A stretch of DNA of 6,991 bases. It comes from Burkholderiales bacterium (GTDB lineage: Bacteria; Pseudomonadota; Gammaproteobacteria; Burkholderiales; Burkholderiaceae_D). The translations under genes and the position numbers were made by a program. The stretch spans positions 1-6,991 of the forward strand of contig JAGWUK010000152.1 of assembly GCA_028868455.1 (NCBI GenBank), written 5' to 3'. This document shows, piece after piece, positions 1-5,534 of this stretch (positions within the stretch are counted from its first letter, which is position 1; each line of letters opens with the position of its first letter). Below the pieces are notes generated by a model, which did not search any database, was not told the origin of the DNA, and worked only from the letters and a program-made list of their open reading frames with translations.

Positions 1-1223
1 GTCATCAGTTTGCTCAGCGAAGCAATGGGGACGCGGGCATCCGCGTCTTTTTGCAGCAATATCCTGCCACTGTCCTCGTCGACCACCAAAACGTGTTGCG
101 AATGGGTTTTTATCAATGCCGTTACATGCGGCTTGGTCAATACGGCCGGTTGCAGAGAGGCATGCCGACCGGCTGTGGCCATTTGTGCCGACAGGTGAGC
201 CGCCTGTTCGCTGCTTTGCCTTTGGTAGGCAGCAACGGCGATGGCCGCGATGATGGCGCCCAATACCGGCGCCGCCATCCGCCAGCGCCACGGTTGCTGA
301 TCGGGACGGATTAAGCGTTTGATACGCGCCAGCAAATGTCCGCCGTCTGCTGCCTGCGCCAGCATCGCTGTGCTTAATTGCAGACGATCCAGTTTTTGTA
401 AGGCCAATGCCAGATCGCGTGCTTGTGTCAGTGCCGAGCTGGCAATGTCATCGGCAATTTGCTCGCGCTCGATATCCATGCGACGAGCAATCCACCATAC
501 GGCCGGATGGTAAAACAGCAGCGACAACACCAGATTTTGCACAAGATTCACGAGGTAGTCCCAGCGCTTGATGTGCGCGAGTTCATGCGCCAGCAGCGCA
601 TCAATCAAATGCGGAGGTAAGCCGGTCAGCAATGCCGCAGGCATGACGATGACGGGCTGCCAGAATCCCGCCGTAACTGGACTGCGCAACTGCGTATCGG
701 TCAGCAGACGCACCTGGCGCCGAATGCCCAGTCTGCTGCGCATGGCATCGGTACGTAGTTGCCATTGCAAGGTCAATTGTTTTTGTTCTGCATCGGCGAC
801 GCCTTGTCCCAATGCACGTACCCAAAGCAAGCCGAGCGCCATGCGGCAAAGCATGATGGAAACGCCGATGGTCCAGCAAGCGACCAGCGGCGCCAGATAG
901 GTTTGTAAAATTGCGGCCAGCTGCGATTCATCGACAAACACCAGGTCCACCTGGGCCAGGCCGCTTTCTATCAATGCCAGTGCCGTTTGCAGACTCATGG
1001 TGGCCGGCGATTTCCATTGCTGCCAAATATCTATTGCTGGCCACAGCAGGCAAAGCACCATCCCCAAGCATGCCAGCAAATAACGGCTATGTGGGCGGGC
1101 ATTGCGCAACAAGGCGTTGCCGAGTGCCACCAACGATGCGATCAGGCTGCCTTGCCAGATGAAATGCAGCAGTGGCCAGCCCAGCACTTCGACCATCTGC
1201 GGATGTTGAAACAAGCCGCTCAT
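1..1223 (-). CDS. M56 (BlaR1/MecR1-type) membrane metallopeptidase fused to an S11 D-Ala-D-Ala carboxypeptidase-like domain, partial (C-terminus beyond left edge)
   Basis: Reading leftward from ATG 1223-1221, the frame stays open to the window edge, giving about 407 residues. Residues 14-38, 48-66 and 104-134 are hydrophobic and probably membrane-spanning. A gluzincin zinc site follows: HELAH (H213, E214, H217), then HPAVWW (239-244) and E254-x3-D258 with the probable third ligand. Residues 317-333 form another membrane segment. The region from about 334 should therefore be periplasmic. From about 377 the sequence matches the start of S11 DD-peptidases: VVDEDSGRILLQKDAD, then PIASLSKLM, with nucleophile S402 and K405 of the SxxK motif. 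The ATG overlaps the stop of the upstream blaI-like gene (ATGA), so the two are translationally coupled. In BlaR1/MecR1, beta-lactam acylation of the outer sensor activates the M56 domain, leading to loss of the BlaI/MecI repressor. A similar wall-sensing role is inferred here. The rest of the S11 domain (SxN and KTG motifs) is not visible, so enzymatic activity cannot be judged. Confidence 0.88.
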   Translation of the reverse strand, partial: MSGLFQHPQMVEVLGWPLLHFIWQGSLIASLVALGNALLRNARPHSRYLLACLGMVLCLLWPAIDIWQQWKSPATMSLQTALALIESGLAQVDLVFVDESQLAAILQTYLAPLVACWTIGVSIMLCRMALGLLWVRALGQGVADAEQKQLTLQWQLRTDAMRSRLGIRRQVRLLTDTQLRSPVTAGFWQPVIVMPAALLTGLPPHLIDALLAHELAHIKRWDYLVNLVQNLVLSLLFYHPAVWWIARRMDIEREQIADDIASSALTQARDLALALQKLDRLQLSTAMLAQAADGGHLLARIKRLIRPDQQPWRWRMAAPVLGAIIAAIAVAAYQRQSSEQAAHLSAQMATAGRHASLQPAVLTKPHVTALIKTHSQHVLVVDEDSGRILLQKDADARVPIASLSKLM

Positions 1224-1603
1224 GATTTATCCTCGTTGAGGAAAGTTTCAATTTCTGCGCGCTCTTGTTTGCTGACATGACCGCGCAACGCTGCCATCAC
1301 CAACGCCTTCCCCGAACCGGCAAAGACTTTTTGTATCAGGTCTTTGAGTAAATTGGTTTGCAGATCATCTTGCTGCTGTGCCGGTGCATAGACATGCGAT
1401 CGCTGATCCTCGTCGCGCGTCAAAATACCCTTGGTATGCATGATCTGCAATTGCCTGAGCACAGTGGCATAAGCCAAATCAGGTCGCTCGGTCTGCGCTG
1501 CGGCATGCACTTGCTTGGCGGTGGACGGGCCGAGTTGCCAGAGCACTTTGAGTAAATTCAGCTCTGCTGCGGTCGGCTTGGGTAAGATGTTTTTTTGTGT
1601 CAT
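1220..1603 (-). CDS. BlaI/MecI/CopY-family winged-helix transcriptional repressor
   Basis: This is a 127-residue protein, the usual length for BlaI/MecI repressors. The N-terminal winged helix covers about residues 10-75: AELNLLKVLWQLGPSTAKQV gives the first helices, LAYATVLRQLQIMHTKG (44-59) contains the recognition helix, and LTRDEDQRSHVYAP (61-74) forms the wing. The C-terminal third (about 80-125) is helical, as expected for the dimerisation arm that is inactivated when the partner M56 protease fires. The stop codon overlaps the start of the M56 gene by four bases, the classic regulator-sensor pairing. The start at 1603 matches the family N-terminus. Its Shine-Dalgarno is weak (GAG about 9 bases upstream). 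Candidate promoter and palindromic operators lie at 1657-1710, so autorepression is likely but inferred. It may also act on the divergent dioxygenase gene. blaI-like is a family label, because no beta-lactamase gene is visible. Confidence 0.92.
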   Translation of the reverse strand: MTQKNILPKPTAAELNLLKVLWQLGPSTAKQVHAAAQTERPDLAYATVLRQLQIMHTKGILTRDEDQRSHVYAPAQQQDDLQTNLLKDLIQKVFAGSGKALVMAALRGHVSKQERAEIETFLNEDKS

Positions 1604-1656
1604 ATCATCACTCGATGTGGTGCTGCGGGCAAAATTACATAATGCAGTTTGCGTGC

Positions 1657-1685
1657 AGAATAAACATTCTAGAAAATTTTGTCTA
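1657..1685 (-). promoter_or_regulatory. Candidate sigma70 promoter of the blaI-like/M56 operon
   Basis: On the minus strand, TAGACA (1685-1680; one mismatch to TTGACA) is followed by a 17-base spacer and TATTCT (1662-1657; two mismatches to TATAAT). Transcription would start near 1650, giving a leader of roughly 45 bases before the ATG at 1603. The spacer and -35 are covered by the 1667-1688 inverted repeat, which is where a repressor would be expected to block RNA polymerase. The call rests on consensus matching only. Confidence 0.45.
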
Positions 1686-1688
1686 GAA
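1667..1688. promoter_or_regulatory. Inverted repeat TTCTAGA-N8-TCTAGAA, candidate BlaI operator
   Basis: The two seven-base arms (1667-1673 and 1682-1688) are exact reverse complements around an eight-base spacer. The dyad overlaps the candidate -35 and spacer of the blaI-like gene. BlaI/MecI proteins bind dyads near their own promoters, often with TACA/TGTA half-sites. The TCTA/TAGA half-site here differs from that, so the assignment is inferred from position and symmetry. Confidence 0.4.
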
Positions 1689-1691
1689 CTT

Positions 1692-1710
1692 TTTTTCTAC
1701 ATTAGAAAAA
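1692..1710. promoter_or_regulatory. Inverted repeat TTTTTCTA-CAT-TAGAAAAA, second candidate operator
   Basis: Eight-base arms (1692-1699 and 1703-1710) are perfectly complementary around a three-base centre. It shares the TTCTA/TAGAA core with the dyad at 1667-1688 and lies just upstream of the candidate blaI promoter. Two sites with the same core in about 45 bases suggest cooperative binding of one dimeric regulator. Part of the symmetry comes from A/T runs, which lowers its weight. A hairpin role is less likely, as neither flanking gene ends here. Confidence 0.35.
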
Positions 1711-1834
1711 TGCTCAACTACGCTCGCTTCACGGTGCGCACAAAATAGATACGGCAAACCAGTACCTGAAGGGTTTACCTGGCGGATCAGTTTTGTATCT
1801 GCCTCTTTTTAATTTTTTATTTATTGTCGATGTC

Positions 1835-2878
1835 ATGCCCGATTCTTCTTCGTTACCCCTGAATTCACTGCCTGCCTCCAGCGAAACCGGCGCGCTCGGT
1901 GTTTGCCACGTAAAGCGTTTGTGGGCGCGGCTCGTGCAATCACTGACGGGTGCTGGCGGCGGACATAATCCTGACTATCATCTGGACCGGCTGGTGACAT
2001 CGGCTCTGGGTGTTGGAATCGAACAAGTCATCCGTTTTGCCGCGCAAGGAAAATTGGAATTCTCTGATTTTGAACAATGGCTGGTCACCACTGCCGGTCT
2101 CCCGCATCCGGTTGAGGTCGCGCGCATTAATGCGCTGATTAATCAGGTGGCAGCACCGGCTGAGGTCGTCCAGTTGCAACAAATGGTCAACGAAATGGAC
2201 AACGTGTTGTCACCCGCCGATTTGCAACAATGGAACAACGATGGCTATGTGATCGTACGCAATGCGGTCAGCGCTGCACAAGCGGCGACCGCAGCGCAGC
2301 TGGTGTGGGAGACCGCCGGAGCCAATCCGGAATCGGAGCAAAGCTGGTATCAGCGTTCACGCAGCAATATCATGCTGCAAATGTTCCAGCATCCGGCGCT
2401 GGAAGACAATCGTCGCAGCCTGCGCATTCACAAAGCCTTTGCGCAACTCTGGGGCAGCGTCGATTTGTGGCGCAATACGGATCGCTGCGGCTTCAACGTG
2501 CCGGAACGCCCGGGGCATTTGTTCGGCGGCCCGGACTTGCACTGGGATGTCAGCCTGCACCAACCGATTCCGTTTGCCACGCAAGGTATTTTGTATCTGA
2601 CCGATACGCCGCCAGAACAAGGCGCATTGACGCTTGTCCCTGGCTTTCATCATCGTCTGAAAAACTGGCTGGCATCACTGCCGCCCGATGCCGATCCGCG
2701 CCAGCAAGACTTGCATGCCCTGGGCTCACAAGCCATTGGCGGGCAGGCCGGCGATCTGGTGATCTGGCATCAGGCTCTGCCGCACGGCAGCCGCCCGAAT
2801 CGCGGACAAAGACCGCGACTGGTTCAGTACATCAATATGTATCCGGCGCAAGTTGAGACGGCATCTGTTTGGCGCTAA
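1835..2878 (+). CDS. Phytanoyl-CoA dioxygenase (PhyH) family Fe(II)/2-oxoglutarate-dependent oxygenase
   Basis: The product has 347 residues. The oxygenase domain covers about residues 125-340 and opens with LSPADLQQWNNDGYVIVRNA, the usual PhyH start. The iron facial triad is visible as H236 and D238 in HWDVS plus H317 in LPHGSRPN. R328, eleven residues after the distal histidine, should bind the 2-oxoglutarate carboxylate. GALTLVPGFHH and GDLVIWHQALPHGS are typical core strands. Such enzymes hydroxylate a substrate while decarboxylating 2-oxoglutarate; the substrate here is unknown. Residues 1-120 are a mostly helical extension that I do not recognise. The gene stands alone, divergent from the blaI-like gene and convergent with crcB. 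ATG 1835 is preferred over an in-frame TTG at 1793, which would add 14 hydrophobic residues. Neither start has a convincing Shine-Dalgarno, so the start is uncertain. Confidence 0.88.
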   Translation: MPDSSSLPLNSLPASSETGALGVCHVKRLWARLVQSLTGAGGGHNPDYHLDRLVTSALGVGIEQVIRFAAQGKLEFSDFEQWLVTTAGLPHPVEVARINALINQVAAPAEVVQLQQMVNEMDNVLSPADLQQWNNDGYVIVRNAVSAAQAATAAQLVWETAGANPESEQSWYQRSRSNIMLQMFQHPALEDNRRSLRIHKAFAQLWGSVDLWRNTDRCGFNVPERPGHLFGGPDLHWDVSLHQPIPFATQGILYLTDTPPEQGALTLVPGFHHRLKNWLASLPPDADPRQQDLHALGSQAIGGQAGDLVIWHQALPHGSRPNRGQRPRLVQYINMYPAQVETASVWR

Positions 2879-2884
2879 GAAATA

Positions 2885-2903
2885 CATACTCCCTATCAGT
2901 ATG
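2885..2903. repeat. Short inverted repeat CATACT-N7-AGTATG between convergent genes
   Basis: A perfect six-base stem with a seven-base loop lies seven bases after the dioxygenase stop. Read on the minus strand it is followed by the T-rich TATTTCTT, so it could weakly terminate the crcB operon transcript. No T run follows on the plus strand. The stem is short and low in GC, so a terminator role is doubtful. No better terminator is visible in the 132-base gap to crcB. Confidence 0.2.
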
Positions 2904-3010
2904 CGTCATCTCACAACAGAAGTGCTGACAAATAAAGCGCAATGGCGTAGCAAACTCATATACTCCCCAATAAACGCATACAACCCGGAAAATTCGGCAA
3001 TCTGCCCAGC

Positions 3011-3394
3011 TCACTGAAACAAGGCACGCCAAGTGATAAAACCGGCGAAACAACACAGGATCGAGCCGATCAGATGCGTCAGGCTGTGCGCCAGTGCCCA
3101 GCCATAATCGCCGCGGTGCATCAGACTCATGGCTTCAGCCGAGAATGTCGAAAACGTCGTCATCCCGCCCAAAAATCCGGTGACCAGAAACAAGCGCCAT
3201 TCCGGCGATAAATGCGGATAAGCGGAGAAAAAAGCAACGGCCAGCCCGATGATATAGCCACCGCCCAGATTCGCAACCAAGGTGCCAACCGGAAATAAGG
3301 GATGAATGCCATTCAGCCACAAGCCCAGCGCCCAGCGCAGACAAGCGCCCAACGCCGCGCCCAAACCCACGGCCAATGCGCCCAGCCAGCTCAT
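3011..3394 (-). CDS. crcB: CrcB/Fluc fluoride ion channel
   Basis: The product has 127 residues, the normal length for a Fluc subunit. Fluc proteins are inner-membrane dual-topology dimers that export fluoride. Four hydrophobic segments are visible (about 3-27, 33-57, 66-90 and 98-124). Family signatures are present: GACLRW with R20, GTLVANLGGG with N42, and GFLGGMTTFSTFS (73-85), which carries the pore phenylalanines F81 and F84 and the central sodium-site region. ATG 3394 is chosen because it overlaps the moaE stop (ATGA) and gives the family N-terminus MSWLGALAV. An upstream in-frame ATG at 3442 would add 16 hydrophilic residues from inside moaE and is unlikely. It is the last gene of the moeA-moaD-moaE-crcB run. 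There is no separate promoter or fluoride riboswitch, so expression should follow the molybdenum cofactor operon. Confidence 0.93.
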   Translation of the reverse strand: MSWLGALAVGLGAALGACLRWALGLWLNGIHPLFPVGTLVANLGGGYIIGLAVAFFSAYPHLSPEWRLFLVTGFLGGMTTFSTFSAEAMSLMHRGDYGWALAHSLTHLIGSILCCFAGFITWRALFQ

Positions 3395-3882
3395 GTTGCC
3401 CCGCCATTTGATGGCGTGGCATTGGCTGAAGTCAGCCCCCATTTTGCCAGCGCACGGTCATCGGTTTCGCGCGCATCGACCCAATGATCTCCTTGTGGCG
3501 TACTTTCTTTTTTCCAGAATGGCGCCTGGGTTTTCAGATAATCCATCATGAATTCGCACGCAGCAAAAGCTTCGCCGCGATGCTGTGTTGCGACGGCAAC
3601 CAGCACAATCTGATCCAACGGCAGTAAAGCGCCGACACGATGAATGATCACCGCATCTTGCACGGCCCAACGCGTCTGCGCCTGCAATATAATGTTTTCC
3701 AGCGCTTTTTCCGTCATGCCGGGATAATGCTCCAGCGTCATCGCACTGACGTCCTGACCTTCATTCATGTCGCGCACCAGTCCGACAAAACTGACCACTG
3801 CACCGATGGCCGGATTCGACTGGCGCAACGCCGCGATTTCCGTATTCAGATCAAAATCCGCTTGTTGTACGCACACCTTCAT
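3391..3882 (-). CDS. moaE: Molybdopterin synthase catalytic (large) subunit MoaE
   Basis: The product has 163 residues, slightly longer than E. coli MoaE (150) because of a C-terminal tail (about 148-163) rich in small and polar residues. MoaE converts precursor Z (cPMP) to molybdopterin using sulfur from the MoaD thiocarboxylate, as a cytosolic MoaD2-MoaE2 heterotetramer. The fold core GAVVSFVGLVRD carries R37. ATQHRGEAF carries H101 and R102. The active-site lysines are K117 and K124 in the stretch KTQAPFWKKE, with the same seven-residue spacing as K119/K126 in E. coli. It begins three bases after the moaD stop with a good Shine-Dalgarno, and its TGA overlaps the crcB ATG. It belongs to one operon with moeA and moaD. 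Confidence 0.96.
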   Translation of the reverse strand: MKVCVQQADFDLNTEIAALRQSNPAIGAVVSFVGLVRDMNEGQDVSAMTLEHYPGMTEKALENIILQAQTRWAVQDAVIIHRVGALLPLDQIVLVAVATQHRGEAFAACEFMMDYLKTQAPFWKKESTPQGDHWVDARETDDRALAKWGLTSANATPSNGGAT

Positions 3883-3885
3883 GAC

Positions 3886-4146
3886 TCAGCCTCCGGTCAC
3901 CGGCGGAAAAAATGCAACCTCTGAACCTTCAGCAATGACTGTCCCGGCATCACACATTTGCTGGTTGTATGCCGTGCGCAAGGCGCGGCCTTCCGCCAAC
4001 ACTTCTGCCCAGACGTCGCCACGCCCAATCAGCCACTGACGAACATCGCCGACAGTTTTCACCTCGTCGGGCAAGTCGACGATTTGTTCCGCCATGCCCA
4101 GTTTTTCACGCACACTGGCGAAGAAACGCAATTGAATTTTCATCAT
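3886..4146 (-). CDS. moaD: Molybdopterin synthase sulfur carrier (small) subunit MoaD
   Basis: This is an 86-residue ubiquitin-like beta-grasp protein. It starts with the typical MKIQLRFFASVREKLG and ends in the obligatory Gly-Gly (PPVTGG). MoeB-type adenylation and sulfuration turn that C-terminus into a thiocarboxylate, which inserts into the MoaE active site and donates the dithiolene sulfur. No moeB is in view. The start is an ATGATG pair. The first ATG (4146) overlaps the moeA stop as ATGA and is annotated; the second (4143) would shorten the protein by one residue. No clear Shine-Dalgarno precedes it, so it probably depends on ribosomes finishing moeA. moaE follows after three bases. 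Confidence 0.95.
   Translation of the reverse strand: MMKIQLRFFASVREKLGMAEQIVDLPDEVKTVGDVRQWLIGRGDVWAEVLAEGRALRTAYNQQMCDAGTVIAEGSEVAFFPPVTGG
3890..3894 (-). promoter_or_regulatory. Shine-Dalgarno GGAGG of moaE, embedded in the last codons of moaD
   Basis: GGAGG lies seven bases before the moaE ATG (3882) and is formed by the GGA GGC codons for the terminal Gly-Gly of MoaD. It is the clearest ribosome binding site in this operon. Its position fixes the moaE start and suggests that moaD and moaE translation are coupled, fitting their equimolar complex. Confidence 0.7.
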
Positions 4147-5354
4147 GCCATCAGATCACTAAAAGGAAGGAAACTTACCATATCGCCCGATAAGATACGC
4201 TGACCTGGAGCAAGATTAATCAACCCGTCGCCCCAAACCGTTGACGTCAGGACGCCGGAACTCTGATTCGGAAACAATGCCAGTCCGCCTTGCGGATTAA
4301 AGCGTGCACGCAAAAATTCATTGCGACGATCCGGTTTAGTCCAGTCGAAATCGGCACGCGCCAAATACGTTTTCGGCGCCACGTTCTGCACGCCTTGCAT
4401 GCGCAAAATAAACGGGCGAACGAACAGTAAAAACGTGACGAAACTTGACACCGGATTGCCCGGCAGCCCCATAAAAAACGCCTGCCCTACTTCGCCAAAT
4501 GCCAGCGGCTTACCGGGTTTCACCGCGATCTGCCACATATTCAATCGCCCTTCAGCCTCAACGGCAGGCTTGATATGATCTTCTTCTCCCACAGAGACAC
4601 CGCCGGAAGTAATAATCAAATCGTGCTCTTGCGCCGCCTTACGCAAAGTCGCGCGCGTGGCCTCCAGCGTATCGGGAACGATGCCGTAATCGGTGATAGC
4701 GCAACCCATGTTTTGCAACAAGCCGGTCAGCGTGAAGCGATTCGAATTGTAAATCGCGCCGGGTTTCAGCGCCTCACCCGGCATCGCCAGTTCGTCGCCA
4801 GTGAAAAATACCGCCACACGCAGTCGACGCAACACCGGCAAATGCGCCAGTCCGACCGATGCCGCCAATCCCAGTTCTTGCGCCCGCAAACGGGTCCCGG
4901 CATTCAGGATAGTCGCTCCGGCGGCAATATCTTCTCCCTGACGCCTGATCCAGTCGCCGGATACCGGAACATGATTCACGACGACATGATCCCCATCAGC
5001 CACACATTGCTCCTGCATGACGACGGCATCAGCACCAGTGGGTATCATGGCACCAGTGAAAATCCGCGCAGCCGTCCCCGCTTCCAGCGCCTGCGCTATG
5101 TGTCCGGCAGGAATGCGTTGCGAAATACGCAAACGCGCATGACCGCTTTGGCACTCCGCCGAGCGCACGGCATAGCCATCCATTTGCGTGTTATCCATCG
5201 GCGGCACATGCAGCAAAGAAGTCTGCGCTTCCGCCAGCACGCGGCCATTCGCTTCTATCGTCGGCAAAATTTCCGTGCCGGATATTGTGCGTACTGCTGA
5301 GAATAAAAAATCGAGCGCCTCGGCGACGCTCAATAAAGGTTTTTTTTCGGTCAT
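4143..5354 (-). CDS. moeA: Molybdopterin molybdenumtransferase MoeA
   Basis: The product has 403 residues, full length for MoeA (E. coli about 411). It inserts molybdate into adenylylated molybdopterin, releasing AMP, in the cytosol. Domain order is as expected: an N-terminal region with PPMDNTQMDGYAVR (51-64, D59), then GTAARIFTGAMIPTGADAVVMQE with T100. The MogA-like molybdopterin-binding domain follows (about 177-320), with FTGDEL (E188), D228, TSGGVSVGEED (D259), KPGKP (279-283) and GLPGNPVSS (296-304). The C-terminal beta domain (about 330-400) closes the protein. The acidic residues fall at the same positions as in E. coli MoeA. It heads the operon, and its TGA overlaps the moaD ATG. 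The ATG at 5354 lacks a good Shine-Dalgarno; a candidate promoter and a stem-loop lie upstream. Confidence 0.96.
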   Translation of the reverse strand: MTEKKPLLSVAEALDFLFSAVRTISGTEILPTIEANGRVLAEAQTSLLHVPPMDNTQMDGYAVRSAECQSGHARLRISQRIPAGHIAQALEAGTAARIFTGAMIPTGADAVVMQEQCVADGDHVVVNHVPVSGDWIRRQGEDIAAGATILNAGTRLRAQELGLAASVGLAHLPVLRRLRVAVFFTGDELAMPGEALKPGAIYNSNRFTLTGLLQNMGCAITDYGIVPDTLEATRATLRKAAQEHDLIITSGGVSVGEEDHIKPAVEAEGRLNMWQIAVKPGKPLAFGEVGQAFFMGLPGNPVSSFVTFLLFVRPFILRMQGVQNVAPKTYLARADFDWTKPDRRNEFLRARFNPQGGLALFPNQSSGVLTSTVWGDGLINLAPGQRILSGDMVSFLPFSDLMA

Positions 5355-5406
5355 GGCAAATGAAAAAGGATGGGCGAAAACACACGCACACCACTGGTCA
5401 GATTTA

Positions 5407-5428
5407 TTTAGCCTGGATTATGGCTAAA
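5407..5428 (-). repeat. Stem-loop TTTAGCC-N8-GGCTAAA upstream of moeA
   Basis: The seven-base arms (5407-5413 and 5422-5428) are exact complements around an eight-base loop, in the 180-base gap between the lipoprotein gene and moeA. If transcription begins near 5457, the hairpin sits in the moeA leader. It could equally be a weak terminator for the upstream lipoprotein gene, but only TAAAT follows rather than a T run. It is far too small for the large molybdenum-cofactor riboswitch. Confidence 0.35.
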
Positions 5429-5463
5429 CAACAACCGGCAGCAATGCGAAACGATGCGTCTAT

Positions 5464-5493
5464 TGTATACCGTAGCACGCCATACTCTGGCAA
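5464..5493 (-). promoter_or_regulatory. Candidate promoter of the moeA-moaD-moaE-crcB operon
   Basis: On the minus strand, TTGCCA (5493-5488; five of six to the -35 consensus) is followed by 18 bases and TATACA (5469-5464; four of six to the -10). The start would be near 5457, leaving about a 100-base leader that contains the stem-loop at 5407-5428. A shifted -10 (TACAAT) fits the hexamer better but needs a 20-base spacer. The call is by consensus only. Confidence 0.35.
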
Positions 5494-5534
5494 GCCGCCT
5501 CGTTCGCATCCGCCATGACGATAGCGTTTAAAAT

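Noticed and set aside
601..879. A 92-codon minus-strand frame inside the M56 gene
   Set aside because: It lies in a different frame from the protease, which reads continuously through this stretch and contains the HELAH site. No start signal or family resemblance.
1793..1834. A TTG start extending the dioxygenase by 14 residues
   Set aside because: TTG is a less likely start. No convincing Shine-Dalgarno favours it over ATG 1835, and the extra hydrophobic stretch is encoded by an A/T-rich upstream tract.
2230..2856. A 208-codon open frame on the plus strand inside the dioxygenase gene
   Set aside because: It overlaps a gene with intact catalytic motifs in another frame. Its translation is rich in Arg, Ser and Ala, with no recognisable domain.
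2832..3056. A 74-codon minus-strand frame spanning the gap between the dioxygenase gene and crcB
   Set aside because: It overlaps both neighbouring genes out of frame, is Cys/Phe/Arg-rich without a recognisable pattern, and has no ribosome binding site.
3395..3480. A fluoride riboswitch ahead of crcB
   Set aside because: The sequence upstream of crcB is the moaE coding region with intact protein motifs, and no pseudoknot-type aptamer is apparent.
4575..5300. A 241-codon open frame on the plus strand opposite moeA
   Set aside because: It is antisense to a full-length conserved moeA. The product is Arg/Gln/His-rich, typical of an antisense shadow frame.
5355..5534. A molybdenum-cofactor riboswitch upstream of moeA
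   Set aside because: Only one short hairpin is visible. The known motif is much larger with several helices, and I could not trace it here.
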